DNA of 64,000 bases from Siniperca chuatsi. Its lineage: Eukaryota; Chordata; Actinopteri; Centrarchiformes; Sinipercidae. The stretch's first letter is position 1. Each line of letters starts with the position of its first letter. Below, in pieces: positions 52,741 through 64,000 of the stretch. The stretch spans positions 20,576,262-20,640,261 of the forward strand of contig NC_058063.1 of assembly GCF_020085105.1 (NCBI RefSeq), read 5' to 3'. The notes below the pieces were generated by a model. That model ran no database searches. It had not been told where the DNA came from and saw nothing but the letters and a program-made list of their open reading frames with translations. The translations under genes were made by a program, and so were the position numbers.

Positions 52741-55480
52741 TTCTTCTTCTTCTTCTTCTGTTGAGTTTTATGGCGCTCAGGCGTCCCTAATTGTTCATTA
52801 CCACCTGCTGGATTTTAACAGCTTCACAGTTTAAACTATTTACAGTGTCCACCTAAAGTGCTCCCCATGCCATAGTCCAGTCTCTAACCCAGACCCAAGT
52901 GTCTGAGCAGTTGCAGCTCCTTCCCTCAGTGTAACATCTGGATCCTCTTCCAGATGTGTCCACAGCATTCAGGGAACCTCCTTGCAGCGTCCAGCGCCAT
53001 CTTAATCCTTTCCTGACTCCCTTTATTCCAGCAGCACAGTTTATAACCGTGCGCAAGAAATGCCAGAAATCGCTTCAAGCCCACACTGATGTTCCGCTCA
53101 TCTCCATTTCCTTTCATGCTGCTTTTCCTTTGCACCATTTCACCGTTTTCTCCTCCATTCTTCTTTTAGTAGCTTCAGCGTATGACAATCCCCTTTCTGC
53201 TCTTTGATCTCATTCATTTTTACTTCTTAATTCTCTCTCTGGCTCTGTGATCCTGTATGGTGGTTTCCCTCATAGTGCAGACACTTTGCTTGCTCTTTCT
53301 CCCAGTTATCCTTCCCACACCTCCTGCCTCCTCTTCATCCCTGCAGCAACTCGTCCATATTCTCTGACAGCAGAAAAACACCTGAGAGAGGAGCCCTCAC
53401 CCTGTAACACACATGATCTAGATCCACTCTCTCTGGTAACTCCTCCTCAAACGTCAAACACACTGAGCTGGGCTCTCCTCCTCCTCCTCCCTGTTTCTGA
53501 ATCTTGTCAGCCTTCTCTGCCTCACACACACCTTCAGCCTCCTGACATGACTCAGCCTCCACCGTCTGCTTTATCTAATGCATGTTTTATCTGACTTTGT
53601 TACTCCTTCTTCTTCACTTCTGCTCCGAGGAGGAAGCAGTCCACACCGCTGTGATCTCTAAACGCATGAATCTTCAGGAGCTGTGTCTCTCTGACGCTTT
53701 GACAGGCAGTCAGCGAGAACCATCCCACTTCCTGTTATCCTGACAGATCTGACATCTCCGAGCTTTCCTCCTACAGACTTTCAGACCTCATGTGTCTGCG
53801 TCACAGCAACCATCCCGACAAGATATTTCTCCTCTCTTCACCGTCTGACCGGATTCACTTGAGTTACTCTTCTTCCTTTTTCTTTCCAACGTTATGGTGC
53901 GTAACACCAACCGACGTTATGGTGCGTTACCGCCACCAGCTGGACTGGAGTGTGGATCGGGACTCTCGCTATCCCTTCACTAATGATTAAATAAAGAAAA
54001 TAAATCTGAGACGTGTTCTCCTCAGATACTGAAGCAACAGCAGATAACACTTCTCTCCAGAACTTGTTTAGAAAGATCTCTGTAGGATCAAACCTGGTCT
54101 TTATTTCTCTAAGCTTCAGGAGTCAGCTCTTCTCTCTCAAGTCATATTTTGACAGTAAATCACAACATGTCCCACAGTTTTTCTTGGTCCCAGAATGAAC
54201 ATCTTCCTGTGTGATGCTTTCCTATTTTACATAATGTGCAGTTTAACCCTGTGTGGCCCAACCCGGAGCCTGGATATTACAGTTTCCTCTTCACACCGGC
54301 TTCCTTTGACTGTTGTAAAGCCACCTTCCTGTTCTCTCTTCTTCTCGCTAAGCTTCAACTTCTCCCTTAACCTGTGGTTTCCTATTTCTCTTTACTAAGG
54401 GCTACTGCGATGTCAGTGTGTGTTTTTTGTGGCTTCCTTTGCAGCCTCCTGTCTGCTCTTTCATTTCCTTGAGCTTCAGGTATGTGCAGGGATCCACAGT
54501 AATGTCACATTTGCTGCCCGCCTCTGCCTGCCTCTCTACCACTCTGCCCTTCAGCCTCTCTTTCTACACTGAACCTCCTCATCCCATCAGCCATCGTCTA
54601 AAGGTGACTCCTTCCAGTTATACGTCTCAATATTTATTCGACATAGACTGTTTCATGGGTATGCAAGCTTAGCATAGAGTCATGTGTGTCATGGTGTTAG
54701 CCTAGAACCAGATATCTTCTTCTGTCTTACCATTACCTGATTCTTTCTGGACTTCTGGCTTGGATTTAGTAGTATTCTATAGTTATTCCATATTTTCTGC
54801 CATGATGCCATTGTCCCCTGATGTATTAGTGATTTTTAGCTACAGATCTCCCAAAATAAATTTCTAAAATGTCATTTATCATTTTTGTTTTGTGATGCAT
54901 CTTTTAGCAAGTTCATCATCTGCAGCCTCACTTCCTCTGTTCAATGAAACAGTCTCAGCAAATGGACGCCTGTTCCTGGTTGCTGCAGATCCAGTAGGCT
55001 CACTTTATCAAACCCCTTTCGATTAGCAGATCCTTCCGGACTGTTTCTCCTGACTGTGTGCTTTCTGTCTGCACCTTGTGAGAAACCTTAAAACATGCAC
55101 CACCACGCTTTGTGGTTTAACTCCATACCCCCTGAAGGCTTCTACAGCGTGTCCTGGGAACCTGTTTCTGGAGTTTCTCTGATCAGATCCTCGGTCAGAT
55201 TCTGGGATGTCGCTTATGCCCGGCCCCTGCATAATGCGTTATCTGAGTGTTTTGATCCATCTGTAAAAATATTAAGATAATTATGGTAACTTTTCTTCAC
55301 ATACTCTTGAACCCTTCTTTTAGTCTTCTTATTCCATCTCTACTTCCACTCCTCTCCTCTTTTCTAATGTTTGCAGATTTACTTTGGAGTTGTGGGAAAT
55401 ATCCGTAGAGAAGCTCTTCTGCTGGGATAACTGCTGGACTGTGTTGCTTATAAAGTATCTCATTGTGCTGTTTCACTCTT
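52741..55480 (-). mobile_element. Second copy of the composite I/Nimb-like LINE
   Basis: Same module order as 14290-17040, including both RNase H/knuckle remnants and the broken ORF1 (MEAESCQEAEGVC near 53562). Single-base insertions are frequent, for example near 52950 and 52972. No intact frame. Confidence 0.75.
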
Positions 55481-57350
55481 TCTTATTAATGTCCCAGCCA
55501 AACCTTTACCAGAAAATGTTGTGTATTCCCAAAGTTGTTGCTATAGTTACCTGCTGGTATGTCTGATGTGCTGCCACACTTTGCTCTGGTGGGAAGTGAA
55601 AGTGAAGCAGCATTTGGGCAATCAGAGGTAAACAAAAAAAAGATGTAAACTGCTTTCTTGTCACTTGTGTGTGTGTGTGTGTACACCCTGCCACGTCATC
55701 CTAAAACGGTCTGTGTAATCACACCTGCTCCGCCCCTCCTGGGAGAGGAAAGCTCACTGTGCAAATCCACACTGTTAAAGTAAAGCAGTCCTGGCTCGTT
55801 GAACTGATATTGAAGTTCAGATATAAAGCCGCTCACTCGTTCTCTGCTCACGTAAGTGGGCAACTGAAGCTTCTGGTATGACGTGCTGTTTGTATTTACA
55901 TTTTGCGTTCAGTTGAGCTGCATTTATCGTTTGTTCACACGTATTTGACCAGACAGATTTTAATTTAGAAATCGACCGCAGATTGAAAATCGATTCAAAC
56001 CAACCAAAAGTTTTATGTTCAGTTCTTTGTTAGCAAACTACTTGGATCTGGACCTGAAGAAACCTGCTCCAGGATTGAAACTGCAGAGTTCAGAGTTTTG
56101 TGTCTCCCCGCCAGAGAATCTAAATGCGTATCTGGAATATTTGGATGAATTTCTTCCAGCCTCTCTAGGCCATAAAAATGTCACCAACCACAGGACCTTG
56201 TTGCAGCATAGTCGTCTAAGTCAATGCAGTCTCCATGAAATCTATCTTTACAATGAAACATAAAGAAACTTCTCCTAGTTAGAGGAAAGCTGAGCATTTC
56301 CATCCTGCAGCCGCTGCAGCAGCTGGTTTGTATCTGCAAGCCTGTTGATAAGGGTGACTCACACCGTGTATTTCTATGAGTGACTAAGATTAAATTCAGG
56401 TTTGTTTACTGATTACATTCTGTTCCTTTACATTCCAGAGCTGCTTATATTCCAGATTTACAGATGCAGCATGTTTGGTTGAGCTGCAGAGATCGCAATG
56501 TGTTTATGTCCTGGGGCAAATTCAAAGCCAGAGTAAAGAGAGCAAACTTCTTGGAATAAAAGGGCCTGTCCATTACTGCAGTTAAGATCTGCGATTGAGG
56601 AAATTCACCATGCCGTTTGAATTTGCAGGCTGTTGCGAAACTTGACAAAGACTCAGGGAGAAGTTGACGTGTCTATTCCTATCCATAACCCTCCCACCGT
56701 TCACGCCCCTTCATGAGTTAGGAGCCCAGGAAGTATAAACTGAATAGCAAGTCTGACATTATATCAGACAATACTTGATCAAATAAATTTGTATTTTGTA
56801 ATATACATGCATCATTCTTTCCTTCCAAATAAACAGAGACCCCAGTACACAGCCAACTTTAAACATTTCTTCTTATTGGGGGAAATGCTCCTGCGCAAGA
56901 AACCCTGCACATAACTGCAGCAGTGACTGCAAGAGAGAAGCTTTTGATGGGGAGTTCTTCGAGTAGATTCCCTGCAGTTGCTTGCTTCACTTTCCTCCTC
57001 CTCAGTCTGGCCCCATCTGTGAGACCCCCATACTTCTGCACACTGAGTGCGTTTGTTCCAGCCTGTGTGAAGCTGGAATGCTCTTTGTTTACATTTTGGA
57101 TGGTGGAAGTTGAAACACTAGCGCCATCTTGTGACAGAAACACATGACTGCAGCTTAGCACAGGCAGCTACCAGTCAGGAAGTGCCTCTGGTCAGCTGTG
57201 TGCTTGATGAGCAGGAGAATAAATAGCAAAGGAGTGTTGTAATGACTGCAGACAGACTGTGGAATGTTTCCCTCTCAGACATGTGACGGCTGAATCTTGG
57301 ACCTCATTGTGTTTTCTGACTCTTCACCTCTGTCTCCTCTCTGAGAGAAG
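55481..57350 (+). other. Upstream block of Ig copy 7
   Basis: Indel-rich counterpart of 17041-19322 without the L2 fragment. It includes 'gctcacgtaagtgg' (about 55846) at the donor position seen at 17645, and the upstream block at 56330-56560. A (GT)n run is at 55664-55682. Confidence 0.55.
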
Positions 57351-58571
57351 ATGACCTGCAGCATCCTGCTCATCACCTGACCTCCTGCTGCGTCTGTGGT
57401 TCGTTTCCCACCTGCAGGTTATTATCCAGAAGAGAAAAGACTAAATACTCTTTCCAACCTTCAGACCTCCATCTTTAAATCTGTCGGTAGAAAACATCAC
57501 TGCAGGACTCTTTAGAAAGTAGACAGTTAATAAAATAAATCAATCAATTAATAAATCAGGAGGCTCCTTTATCTTAAGTGTTGCTTGAGTTGTATTTATT
57601 GTTGGTATCAGCCTACCAGCTTTTTACTGTAGTATCTCTGAACTTTGTTTCAGTACTCCCAGCTTTGATGAATACATCAACGCCCTCTAGATGGAGTTTA
57701 AAGGCTCACATGTTAAAGTTGTCCCTTTGTCTGGTCCTCACTTTCCCTCTCTGTCTCCTCAGCAGGAGCATTTGTAGTGAATGTGACACAGAGCTCCTAT
57801 CAGGCAGAGGAGAACGAGAACATCACACTGGAATGGACGTTCACAACCAAACCTGACAGTTCAAACTCCTTAATATCTTCTGTGAACTGATTACTGATCA
57901 CAAGGACTCAGTCCTGTATCATCTGCATGAAGGTGTTGAGGTCCCAGAGTCTCAGGATGGACAGTTTGCAGGGACGAGTCCAGTGTGACAGAGACGTCCT
58001 CAGAGGGACGACTCAGACTTCATGTGTCCAGACTCAGGACTGAGGACTCGGGCCTGTACCTGTGTGAAGTGTTCACAACTTATGGTGGCAGCTTCAGTGA
58101 ATGCAGACTCACTGTCACTGGTAAGTTGATTCAGCAGAACTTTCTCTTCAGTTCAGCTTTTTTGGATAAATAAGAACCTGAGAGGAAAAGTATTTTGGAC
58201 TACCACAATCCACAATCTTTACACTTCCTTCTCTCAGTATCTGGGAAATATGTTACATCTTCATCTGTAGATATTTTGTTTCCTTTAAATTGAAATGTTT
58301 TTCTTCACATGAATGGCAGATGTGTTTGGTCTCTTTACAGCAGCGAGGATCGGCCCGAACCTGAGAGACCAATCACTGCAAGCTGGGGAATGATCGTCTC
58401 TACTGTGGACTGGGACTGACAGCAGCAGCAGCTGTGCTGGGTGTTTGTTACTGTTTATTCAGCCACTCTCAGCCTGGTGAACAAAGTCCACCTATTCAGT
58501 CTCAGCCTATTGAACTAATTCCACCCAGTCAGTCTCAGCCTGGTGAACAAGATTTCTCTCAGTCTCAGTGA
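57351..58571 (+). pseudogene. Ig copy 7: broken V-set gene
   Basis: Exon positions 57351-57397 (signal), 57766-58120 (V) and 58341-58571 (TM and tail). The signal exon meets a TGA after ILLIT-like codons because bases are missing. The V exon is 355 bp, with -1, +1 and -2 changes near 57870, 57971 and 58004. The TM exon has further shifts near 58347 and 58400. The FG region is CEVFTTYGGSFSEC and the tail has three to four PGEQSPP-type repeats. Possibly an intact gene with consensus errors. Confidence 0.75.
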
Positions 58572-59440
58572 TGGATGTGAGCAAGTTGCAGATCAGCAGA
58601 TGGATCAGAAGAAACAGTTTGATCGAGAAACACTCCCACTTCACATTTTCTTTAAACACTTCCATATTTGCTTGTTTAATACCCCCTTTACATCTCACTT
58701 CACTGAGGCTTTGTTTTCTCAGGTTCCTGAAAACTGCGTCGACACTCTTTTGGGTCAGTCAGTTGTAAGATTTATCTGCAGCCGGTCTGCTCTGTCCAGC
58801 ATGCTGTCTGGCCACCTGGTGGAGTTTATACTGGTCCAAGTGAAATAAAATAAAATCAGCTTCATAATACACTCAGGTCTTCTACATTCAGAAATCTCCC
58901 AGTGGACTGAGAACACTAACTGAGTGTCGTCACATCTCATTACCTTCTCATCATTCTCTGTCTTCTAAACTAAAATCTTATAAAATGGTGCACAAGACAG
59001 AAGATTTCCATTTGATGTAGCGGAGCCATAAAAACATGGCATCTTTTCAACATACAGTATTTCACTGCATCAGCAGCTTTAAAATGTTGGAACAAGCACA
59101 TCAGTGTTTCAAAATGTATATAAACTATGAAGGAAATTTAAAGGGGACAGACAAGAATATAATGCTTTAAAAGTCAATTCAAATTACCTTAATAACCAGT
59201 GACAATTGTTCAAGATTCATACAAATAAAACATTTTATTTATTCCAATCCAAATATGACTCCAAATATTCAATAAACTCTATGTGCAAAAATAGAACCAT
59301 TAAAAAAAAGGCATGAAAACAGTTACAGTGCAAAGAACATGTTAACCATAATAATGTGTCCTGTAAGTGCATGACATGTTGAGTAAGTTGTAGATATTGT
59401 ATTATTATACCGTACATACTCATACCCACTTGGTAATTAA
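58572..59440. other. Ig flank with inverted counterpart at 63.1-63.5 kb
   Basis: 58626-58980 is the reverse complement of about 63135-63475, including a shared 60-codon frame (minus here, plus there) with no known domain. The rest has no recognised feature. Confidence 0.6.
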
Positions 59441-59575
59441 TTTATCTGACCTGTATTATAGTGTATTATATTTTTGCTTAGTATTTCTATTCCTGTGTGC
59501 AGTGACGTGATACTGAGCTGTTGTAACCAGAGTTTCCCCTCAGGGATCAATGAAGATACATACATACATACGGTA
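59441..59575 (+). mobile_element. LINE 3' tail fragment
   Basis: Plus-strand 'gtgtgcagtgacgtgatact' to 'agtttcccctcagggatcaatgaag' followed by TACA repeats: the last ~130 bp of an L2-like 3' UTR. Confidence 0.6.
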
Positions 59576-59822
59576 ACAGTGGCAAGGAAAAACTTCCTTT
59601 AAGAGGCAGAAGGTTCTGAGAGAGAACGAGAGGCAGCTGTAACAAACAAAAATAAAACAGTACATTTCAGTTTAAAGTGCATTTAAATGACAAAAATAAA
59701 AAAGGTTACAGCTCTTTGTGTTAAAGCTCCATGTGGAGAAGTTAAAAAAAGTCTGGAAATAAAGTCAAAACTCACAGCTGCAGTTACAGAACTGTAAATA
59801 CAAAAGGTAAAAACACATTGCA

Positions 59823-59867
59823 CATTGCATGTATGTATGTATGTATGTATGTATGTATGTATGTATG

Positions 59868-59911
<44 letters not shown>
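59823..59911. repeat. (ATGT)n(AT)n microsatellite, LINE tail
   Basis: About eleven ATGT units, then about nineteen AT units, lying between the LINE 3' UTR and the left target duplication. Confidence 0.9.
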
Positions 59912-59916
<5 letters not shown>

Positions 59917-59967
59917 ACTTTGTCCTTCACCCTCCGCGGGTGGTCTCATCCTTCGAGCTCGAGTCCT

Positions 59968-60171
59968 CTACCAGAGGCCTGGGAGCTTGAGGGTTCTGCG
60001 CAGTATCTTTGCTGTTCCCAGTACTGCACTCTTCTGGACCGAGATGTCTGGTGTTCTTCCAGGGATCTGCTGTAGCCGCTCCTCCAGTTTGGGGGTCACT
60101 GCCCCGAGTGCTCCGATGACCACAGGCACCACTGTCGCCTTCACCTTCCAGGCCTTCTCCAGCTCTTCTCT
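59968..60171 (-). pseudogene. LINE ORF2 C-terminus
   Basis: Minus-strand frame reads EELEKAWKVKATVVPVVIG, LGAVTPKLEERLQQIPG and SAVLGTAKILRRTLKLPGLW, then TAG. I recall this C-terminus from fish LINE ORF2 proteins but cannot assign the clade. The frame is open but 5'-truncated. Confidence 0.75.
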
Positions 60172-60200
60172 CTAAATACAAAAGGTAAAAACACATTGCA

Positions 60201-60629
60201 TATACATGGAATACGAGGTGGACATGCTTCTCAGCATTAGATTTCAGGTCTGTCTGATACGTGACAGAGTGTGATGAGGCGTCCAATCAAAACACTGGAC
60301 AGCGTAAAGGTGAAGAACAGCGTTTCCTCCATCAGGTCCATTATTTTGTATATCAGCTGTGTACTATGACTCTTATACCACGGCCACTTACTGAAGAATA
60401 TAAAGGCAGCGTGTGTTTTCATCATTAGCAGCTTTTACACTTTGTTTGTTGTCATTTTACTCATGTGATGTGTGTGAAGCATCAAAGTTGTTGCTATGGT
60501 TACCTGCTGGTATGTTTGATGTGCTCTGATGGACAGTTTTATTACCTGCCAGCCAATGGGAAACTGGTATTTTCTGTGTCCGTGGTATAAAGTTGAATTC
60601 TAACAGTCTTGTCTCGTTTACATTGTTGA
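60201..60629 (-). other. 3' flank of Ig copy 8
   Basis: Duplicate of 2310-2692 downstream of copy 1. Confidence 0.7.
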
Positions 60630-61903
60630 TCAAACTGTTTCCTCTGATCCATCTGCTGATCTGCAACTTTGCTCAGATCCATCACTGGAGACTGGAGAGA
60701 AATCTTGTTCACCAGGCTGAGACTGACTGGGTGGACTTTGTTCACCAGGCTGAGACTGACTGGGTGGACTTTGTTCACCAGGTTGAAAGCGTCTGAATAA
60801 ACAGTAACAAACACCCAGCACAGCTGCTGCTGCTGCTGCTGCTGTCAGTCCCAGTACACAGTAGAGGACGATCATTCCCCGACTTTCTGTGTTTGGTCTC
60901 TCAGGTTCGGGCCGATCCCTCGCTGCTGTAAAGAGACCAAACAAATCTGTCATTCATGTGAAGAAAAAACATTTCAATATAAAAGGAAACAAAATATCTA
61001 CAACAGATGAAGATGTAACATATTTCCCAGATACTGCGAGAAGGAAGTGTAAAGATTGTGGTAGTCCAAAATACTTTTCCTCTCAGGTTCTTACTTATCA
61101 AAAAAAGCTGCTGAACTAAAGAGAAAGTTCTGCTGAATCAACTTACCAGTGACATTGAGTCTGCTTTTACCAAAGCTGCCACCATAAGTTGTCCTCACTT
61201 CACACAGGTACAGGCCCGAGTCCTCAGTCCTGAGTCTGGACACATGAAGTCTGAGTCGTCCTTCTCTGAGGACGTCTCTGTCACACTGGACTCGTCCCGC
61301 AAACTGTCCATCCTGAGACTCTGGGACCTCAACACCTTCATGCAGATGATACAGGACTGAGACCTTGTGTTCAGTAGTCAGGTCACAGAAGATATTAAGG
61401 GAGTTTGAACTGTCAGGTTTGGTTGTGAACGTCCATTCCAGTGTGATGTCCTCGTTCTCCTCTGCCTGATAGGAGCTCTGTGTCACATTCACTACAAATG
61501 CTCCTGCTGAGGAGACAGAGAGGGAAAGTGAGGACCAGACAAAGGGACAACTTTAACATGTGAGCCTTTAAACTCCATCTAGAGATGTTGATGTATTCAT
61601 ATCAAAGCTGGGAGGCTGGTAAACAAAAAGTTCAGAGATACTTCAGTAAAAAAAGCTGCATGATACCAACAATAAATACAACTCAAGCAAAACTTGAAGA
61701 TAAAGGATCTTCCTGATTTTAATAAGGACTGTCTACTTTCTATAAAGAGTCCTGCAGATGTTTTCACTGACAGATTTAAAGATGGAGGTCTGAAGGCTGA
61801 AAGAGTATTTAGTCTCTTCTCTTTCTGGATAATAACCTGCAGGTGGAAACGAACCACAGACGCAGGAGGTCAGGGTGATGAGCAGCAGGATGCTGCAGGT
61901 CAT
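60630..61903 (-). CDS. Ig copy 8: V-set type I membrane protein with repeat tail
   Basis: Predicted exons 61903-61855, 61503-61147 (357 bp) and 60925-60630, phase 1, 233 residues. V patches: NIFCDLT, KVSVLYHLHEGV, CEVRTTYGGSFGKS. Its FG loop matches copy 2, while its backbone and G strand (RLNV) match copies 1 and 4. The TM helix has the longest GCT-encoded alanine run of the cluster (seven units). The tail has about three PGEQSPPSQSQ repeats and ends SADGSEETV, like copy 1. Copy 1's tail Tyr (QSYRS) is Cys here. Same inferred surface role. Confidence 0.82.
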
Positions 61904-62781
61904 CTTCTCCCTGTGAGAGGAGACAGAGGTGAAGAGTCAGAAACACACGAGGTCAAAGTTCAGTCGTCACATGTCTGAGAGGAAACATCTACAGTCTGTC
62001 TGCAGTCATTACAACACTCCTTTGTATTTATTTATGAATATTCGAAACATTATTATTAAATGTAGCACTGACAGGCTCCTTTATTCCAGAAGTTGCCTCT
62101 TACTCGGCTTTGTGAATTTGGCCCAGGACATAAACACATTGCGATCTCTGCAGCTCAGAGAAACATGCTGCATTGGTAAATCTGGAATATAAGCAGCTCT
62201 GAATGTAAAGGAACGAGAATGTAACTGCAAACAAACCTGAATTTAATTCAGTCACCATAGAAACACTCGGTGTGGTCCCCTTATTAACAGCAGCAGACAC
62301 AAACCAGCGGATGCTGCTGTCAGATCTCGCGGTAACAACGCGTCCCACTATCCAGGCTGATCTGCGAGCTTCATCTTTAAAGTGTCACCGTGGAGTAAAG
62401 CCAGCTGAAGAAGAAGGGACCTGTAACATCACATGGACATACGAGGTTCTTCTTCCTGCACGTGCAGCTGTCCCTGCTGCTGTTTGACGGCACATGGAGC
62501 TGCTTTTGAGGTGGATCAGGTTTTAGGATGATCCGGCTTCCTCTCAGTGAATCCCATGAAAGCTGCTGCTGTTGAATTGTCTCGTTACTGAGCGAACCGG
62601 CCGCAGATCTTTGATCTGAAATAAGACAGAGTTCCTTTAATGACTCCGCATTGAACAGGTCTACAGAGGCTGCACTTCCCTTTCCCCAAGGGACCGAGGA
62701 AGCAGTCCTTCCTCCTGCAGAACTGAAGGACCAGACCCCGAGACGGGGACAGCTGGTCTACGCGCTGCAACACAGTGAGTT
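61904..62781 (-). other. Upstream block of Ig copy 8
   Basis: Same block as 11928-13430, including the ~410-bp segment missing at copies 3 and 4. The exon-like part ends GGGGAAAGGGAAGTG, with no GT donor. Confidence 0.55.
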
Positions 62782-62900
62782 CATATTTATATACCGTCAT
62801 CCTGACTGATGCAGCAGAGATGAGTCATAAAGCGAACGAGCTGTTTCCTTTATAGTGACCGATGTTAGTCCCGCCCTGCAGAACACGACATCCAATCAGC
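62782..62900 (-). promoter_or_regulatory. Core promoter of Ig copy 8
   Basis: Complement of CCAATC (62892-62897), a GC box (62870-62876), CTATAAAG near 62850 and TATATAAATA (62782-62793). AAAGCGAACGAG (62829-62840) is the IRF-like site with its first bases changed. Confidence 0.5.
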
Positions 62901-63112
62901 ACTTTACGAAAACAAACCAGCACAACCAACTGAGCTCCGCCCTTTGTTCTGCGGGTCTTTCTCAGAAACTCTCCGATTCATATGACGTAATCTACCTCCT
63001 CATCCTCACCGTGTTTCAGTTTCATTATTAGTCTTCGCACATAAAATATCTCTGAGTCTAAAATCATGAACTCTGCAGTTTTCAGAAGCAGCTTCTCTGC
63101 AGCGGCCGCAGG

Positions 63113-64000
63113 ATGGAAATGCTCGGCTTTCCTCTAACGACGAATGATGAGAAGGTAATGAGATGTGACGACACTCAGTTAGTGTTCTCAGTCCACTGGG
63201 AGATTTCTGAATGTAGAAGACCTGAGTGTATTATGAAGCTGATTTTATTTTATTTCACTTGGACCAGTATAAACTCCACCAGGTGGCCAGACAGCATGCT
63301 GGACAGAGCAGACCGGCTGCAGATAAATCTTACAACTGACTGACCCAAAAGAGTGTCGACGCAGTTTTCAGGAACCTGAGAAAAACAAAGCCTCAGTGAA
63401 GTGAGATGTAAAGGGGGTATTAAACAAGCAAATATGGAAGTGTTTAAAGAAAATGTGAAGTGGGAGTGTTTCTTTACTGCAGTTATGGGTAAGTCACCAG
63501 CCATAATGATTCAACACAACATTTAACAGCAATAAAAAGAGCCCATTTTACAAACAGAGCACATTGGCTGGCAGGGGAGAGCACATTTTACAAACATTAG
63601 ATGAAATAATTAATCACAACCAAAACCCTTTGATTTCCTGATTACATGGGAAGAAGTGACCCCACAGACAAAGTGTCTCCAGCCGAGAAAAGCTTGTGGT
63701 CCAGACAGCATTAACAACTAAATGCTCAAATGCAGCTCCCCAGAGATGCAGGGAGCAGTGGTGAAGTCAGGATGTTTCCCTGACATCTGGTGTTAAGAGC
63801 TCATTTCCCCATTCTTAAGACTGCTTTACTTTTTTCTTCCTGTAAACCTGCTGGACATTTGTAGTCACGCATGTAACAAGACTGCAGCCATGCTAACGCC
63901 CCTGTGAGGCTGTACTGATGCACAGCGCTGCTTTGAGACATTTCACACAAAACCATGACTGTCAAGTTTATGGTGGCACTAGAAGAACAGTCAGGGGGTG
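63113..64000. other. Duplicated Ig flank, running off the window
   Basis: 63135-63475 is inverted relative to 58626-58980. 63830-64000 matches the end of the copy 5 last exon and its 3' flank (28120-28290), so a further copy 2/5-type relic or gene side lies at the window edge. No V exon is inside the window here. Confidence 0.6.

Larger units (their letters stand above)
59795..60200 (-). mobile_element. Short 5'-truncated LINE with 28-bp target duplication
   Basis: Identical 28-bp direct repeats at 59795-59822 and 60173-60200 flank a LINE 3' end on the minus strand: ORF2 C-terminus, short 3' UTR and a microsatellite tail. This is a textbook product of target-primed reverse transcription. Confidence 0.9.

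Noticed and set aside
59683..60075. Frames encoding YIYIYI or CMYVCMYV runs
   Set aside because: Translation of the (AT)n(ATGT)n microsatellite.
62100..62348. 82-codon frame (ending LGQIHKAE) repeated at several copies
   Set aside because: It recurs because the upstream block is duplicated. There is no signal, domain or splice support.

Overview
The window is genomic DNA of a ray-finned fish, probably a percomorph. The evidence is compact intron-exon genes with fish-type V-set Ig domains, and a repeat set typical of teleosts: L2-like and I/Nimb-like LINEs, a BEL/Pao LTR retrotransposon, hAT and piggyBac-like MITEs, and a tRNA-derived SINE. There is no bacterial content, CRISPR array or rRNA. 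One 100-base run of N (40001-40100) marks a scaffold gap.

The only host gene family I can support is a multicopy cluster of single-V-set, membrane-anchored Ig proteins with three coding exons: a signal peptide (49 bp coding), a V domain (usually 357 bp) and a membrane/tail exon. Eight copies are present. Copy 1 (2693-4143, -), copy 2 (9959-11927, -), copy 3 (19323-21351, +), copy 4 (23144-24306, -), copy 5 (26168-28137, +) and copy 8 (60630-61903, -) can each be spliced into an open frame with GT-AG sites in matching phase. Copy 6 (50530-51678, -) and copy 7 (57351-58571, +) are broken by many small indels. The V domains differ mainly in three short patches, while the surrounding exon and introns are almost identical. 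The membrane exon comes in three forms: a TM helix with a repeat-rich tail ending in ETV, a TM helix with a short tail, and a hydrophobic C-terminus with no tail.

Architecture: the cluster grew by direct and inverted duplication. Copies 2 and 3 lie head to head around a composite LINE (14.3-17.0 kb), and the same cassette recurs at 50.5-58.6 kb (copies 6 and 7 around 52.7-55.5 kb). A larger inverted repeat pairs 6281-12350 with 25745-40000. Its right arm carries an inserted BEL/Pao element (29087-37166, 982-bp LTRs, 5-bp target duplication) and ends exactly at the N gap. Copies 1 and 4 with their flanks are direct duplicates, and copy 1's downstream flank carries a LINE that is absent from copy 4's flank.

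The stretch from about 45.5 to 58.4 kb looks like low-accuracy sequence or advanced decay, with single-base indels relative to every intact copy. Regions 40.1-45.2 kb and 58.6-60.2 kb are mostly LINE debris, including one LINE end with a perfect 28-bp target duplication. Most remaining space is duplicated intron, promoter and flank sequence of the Ig genes.
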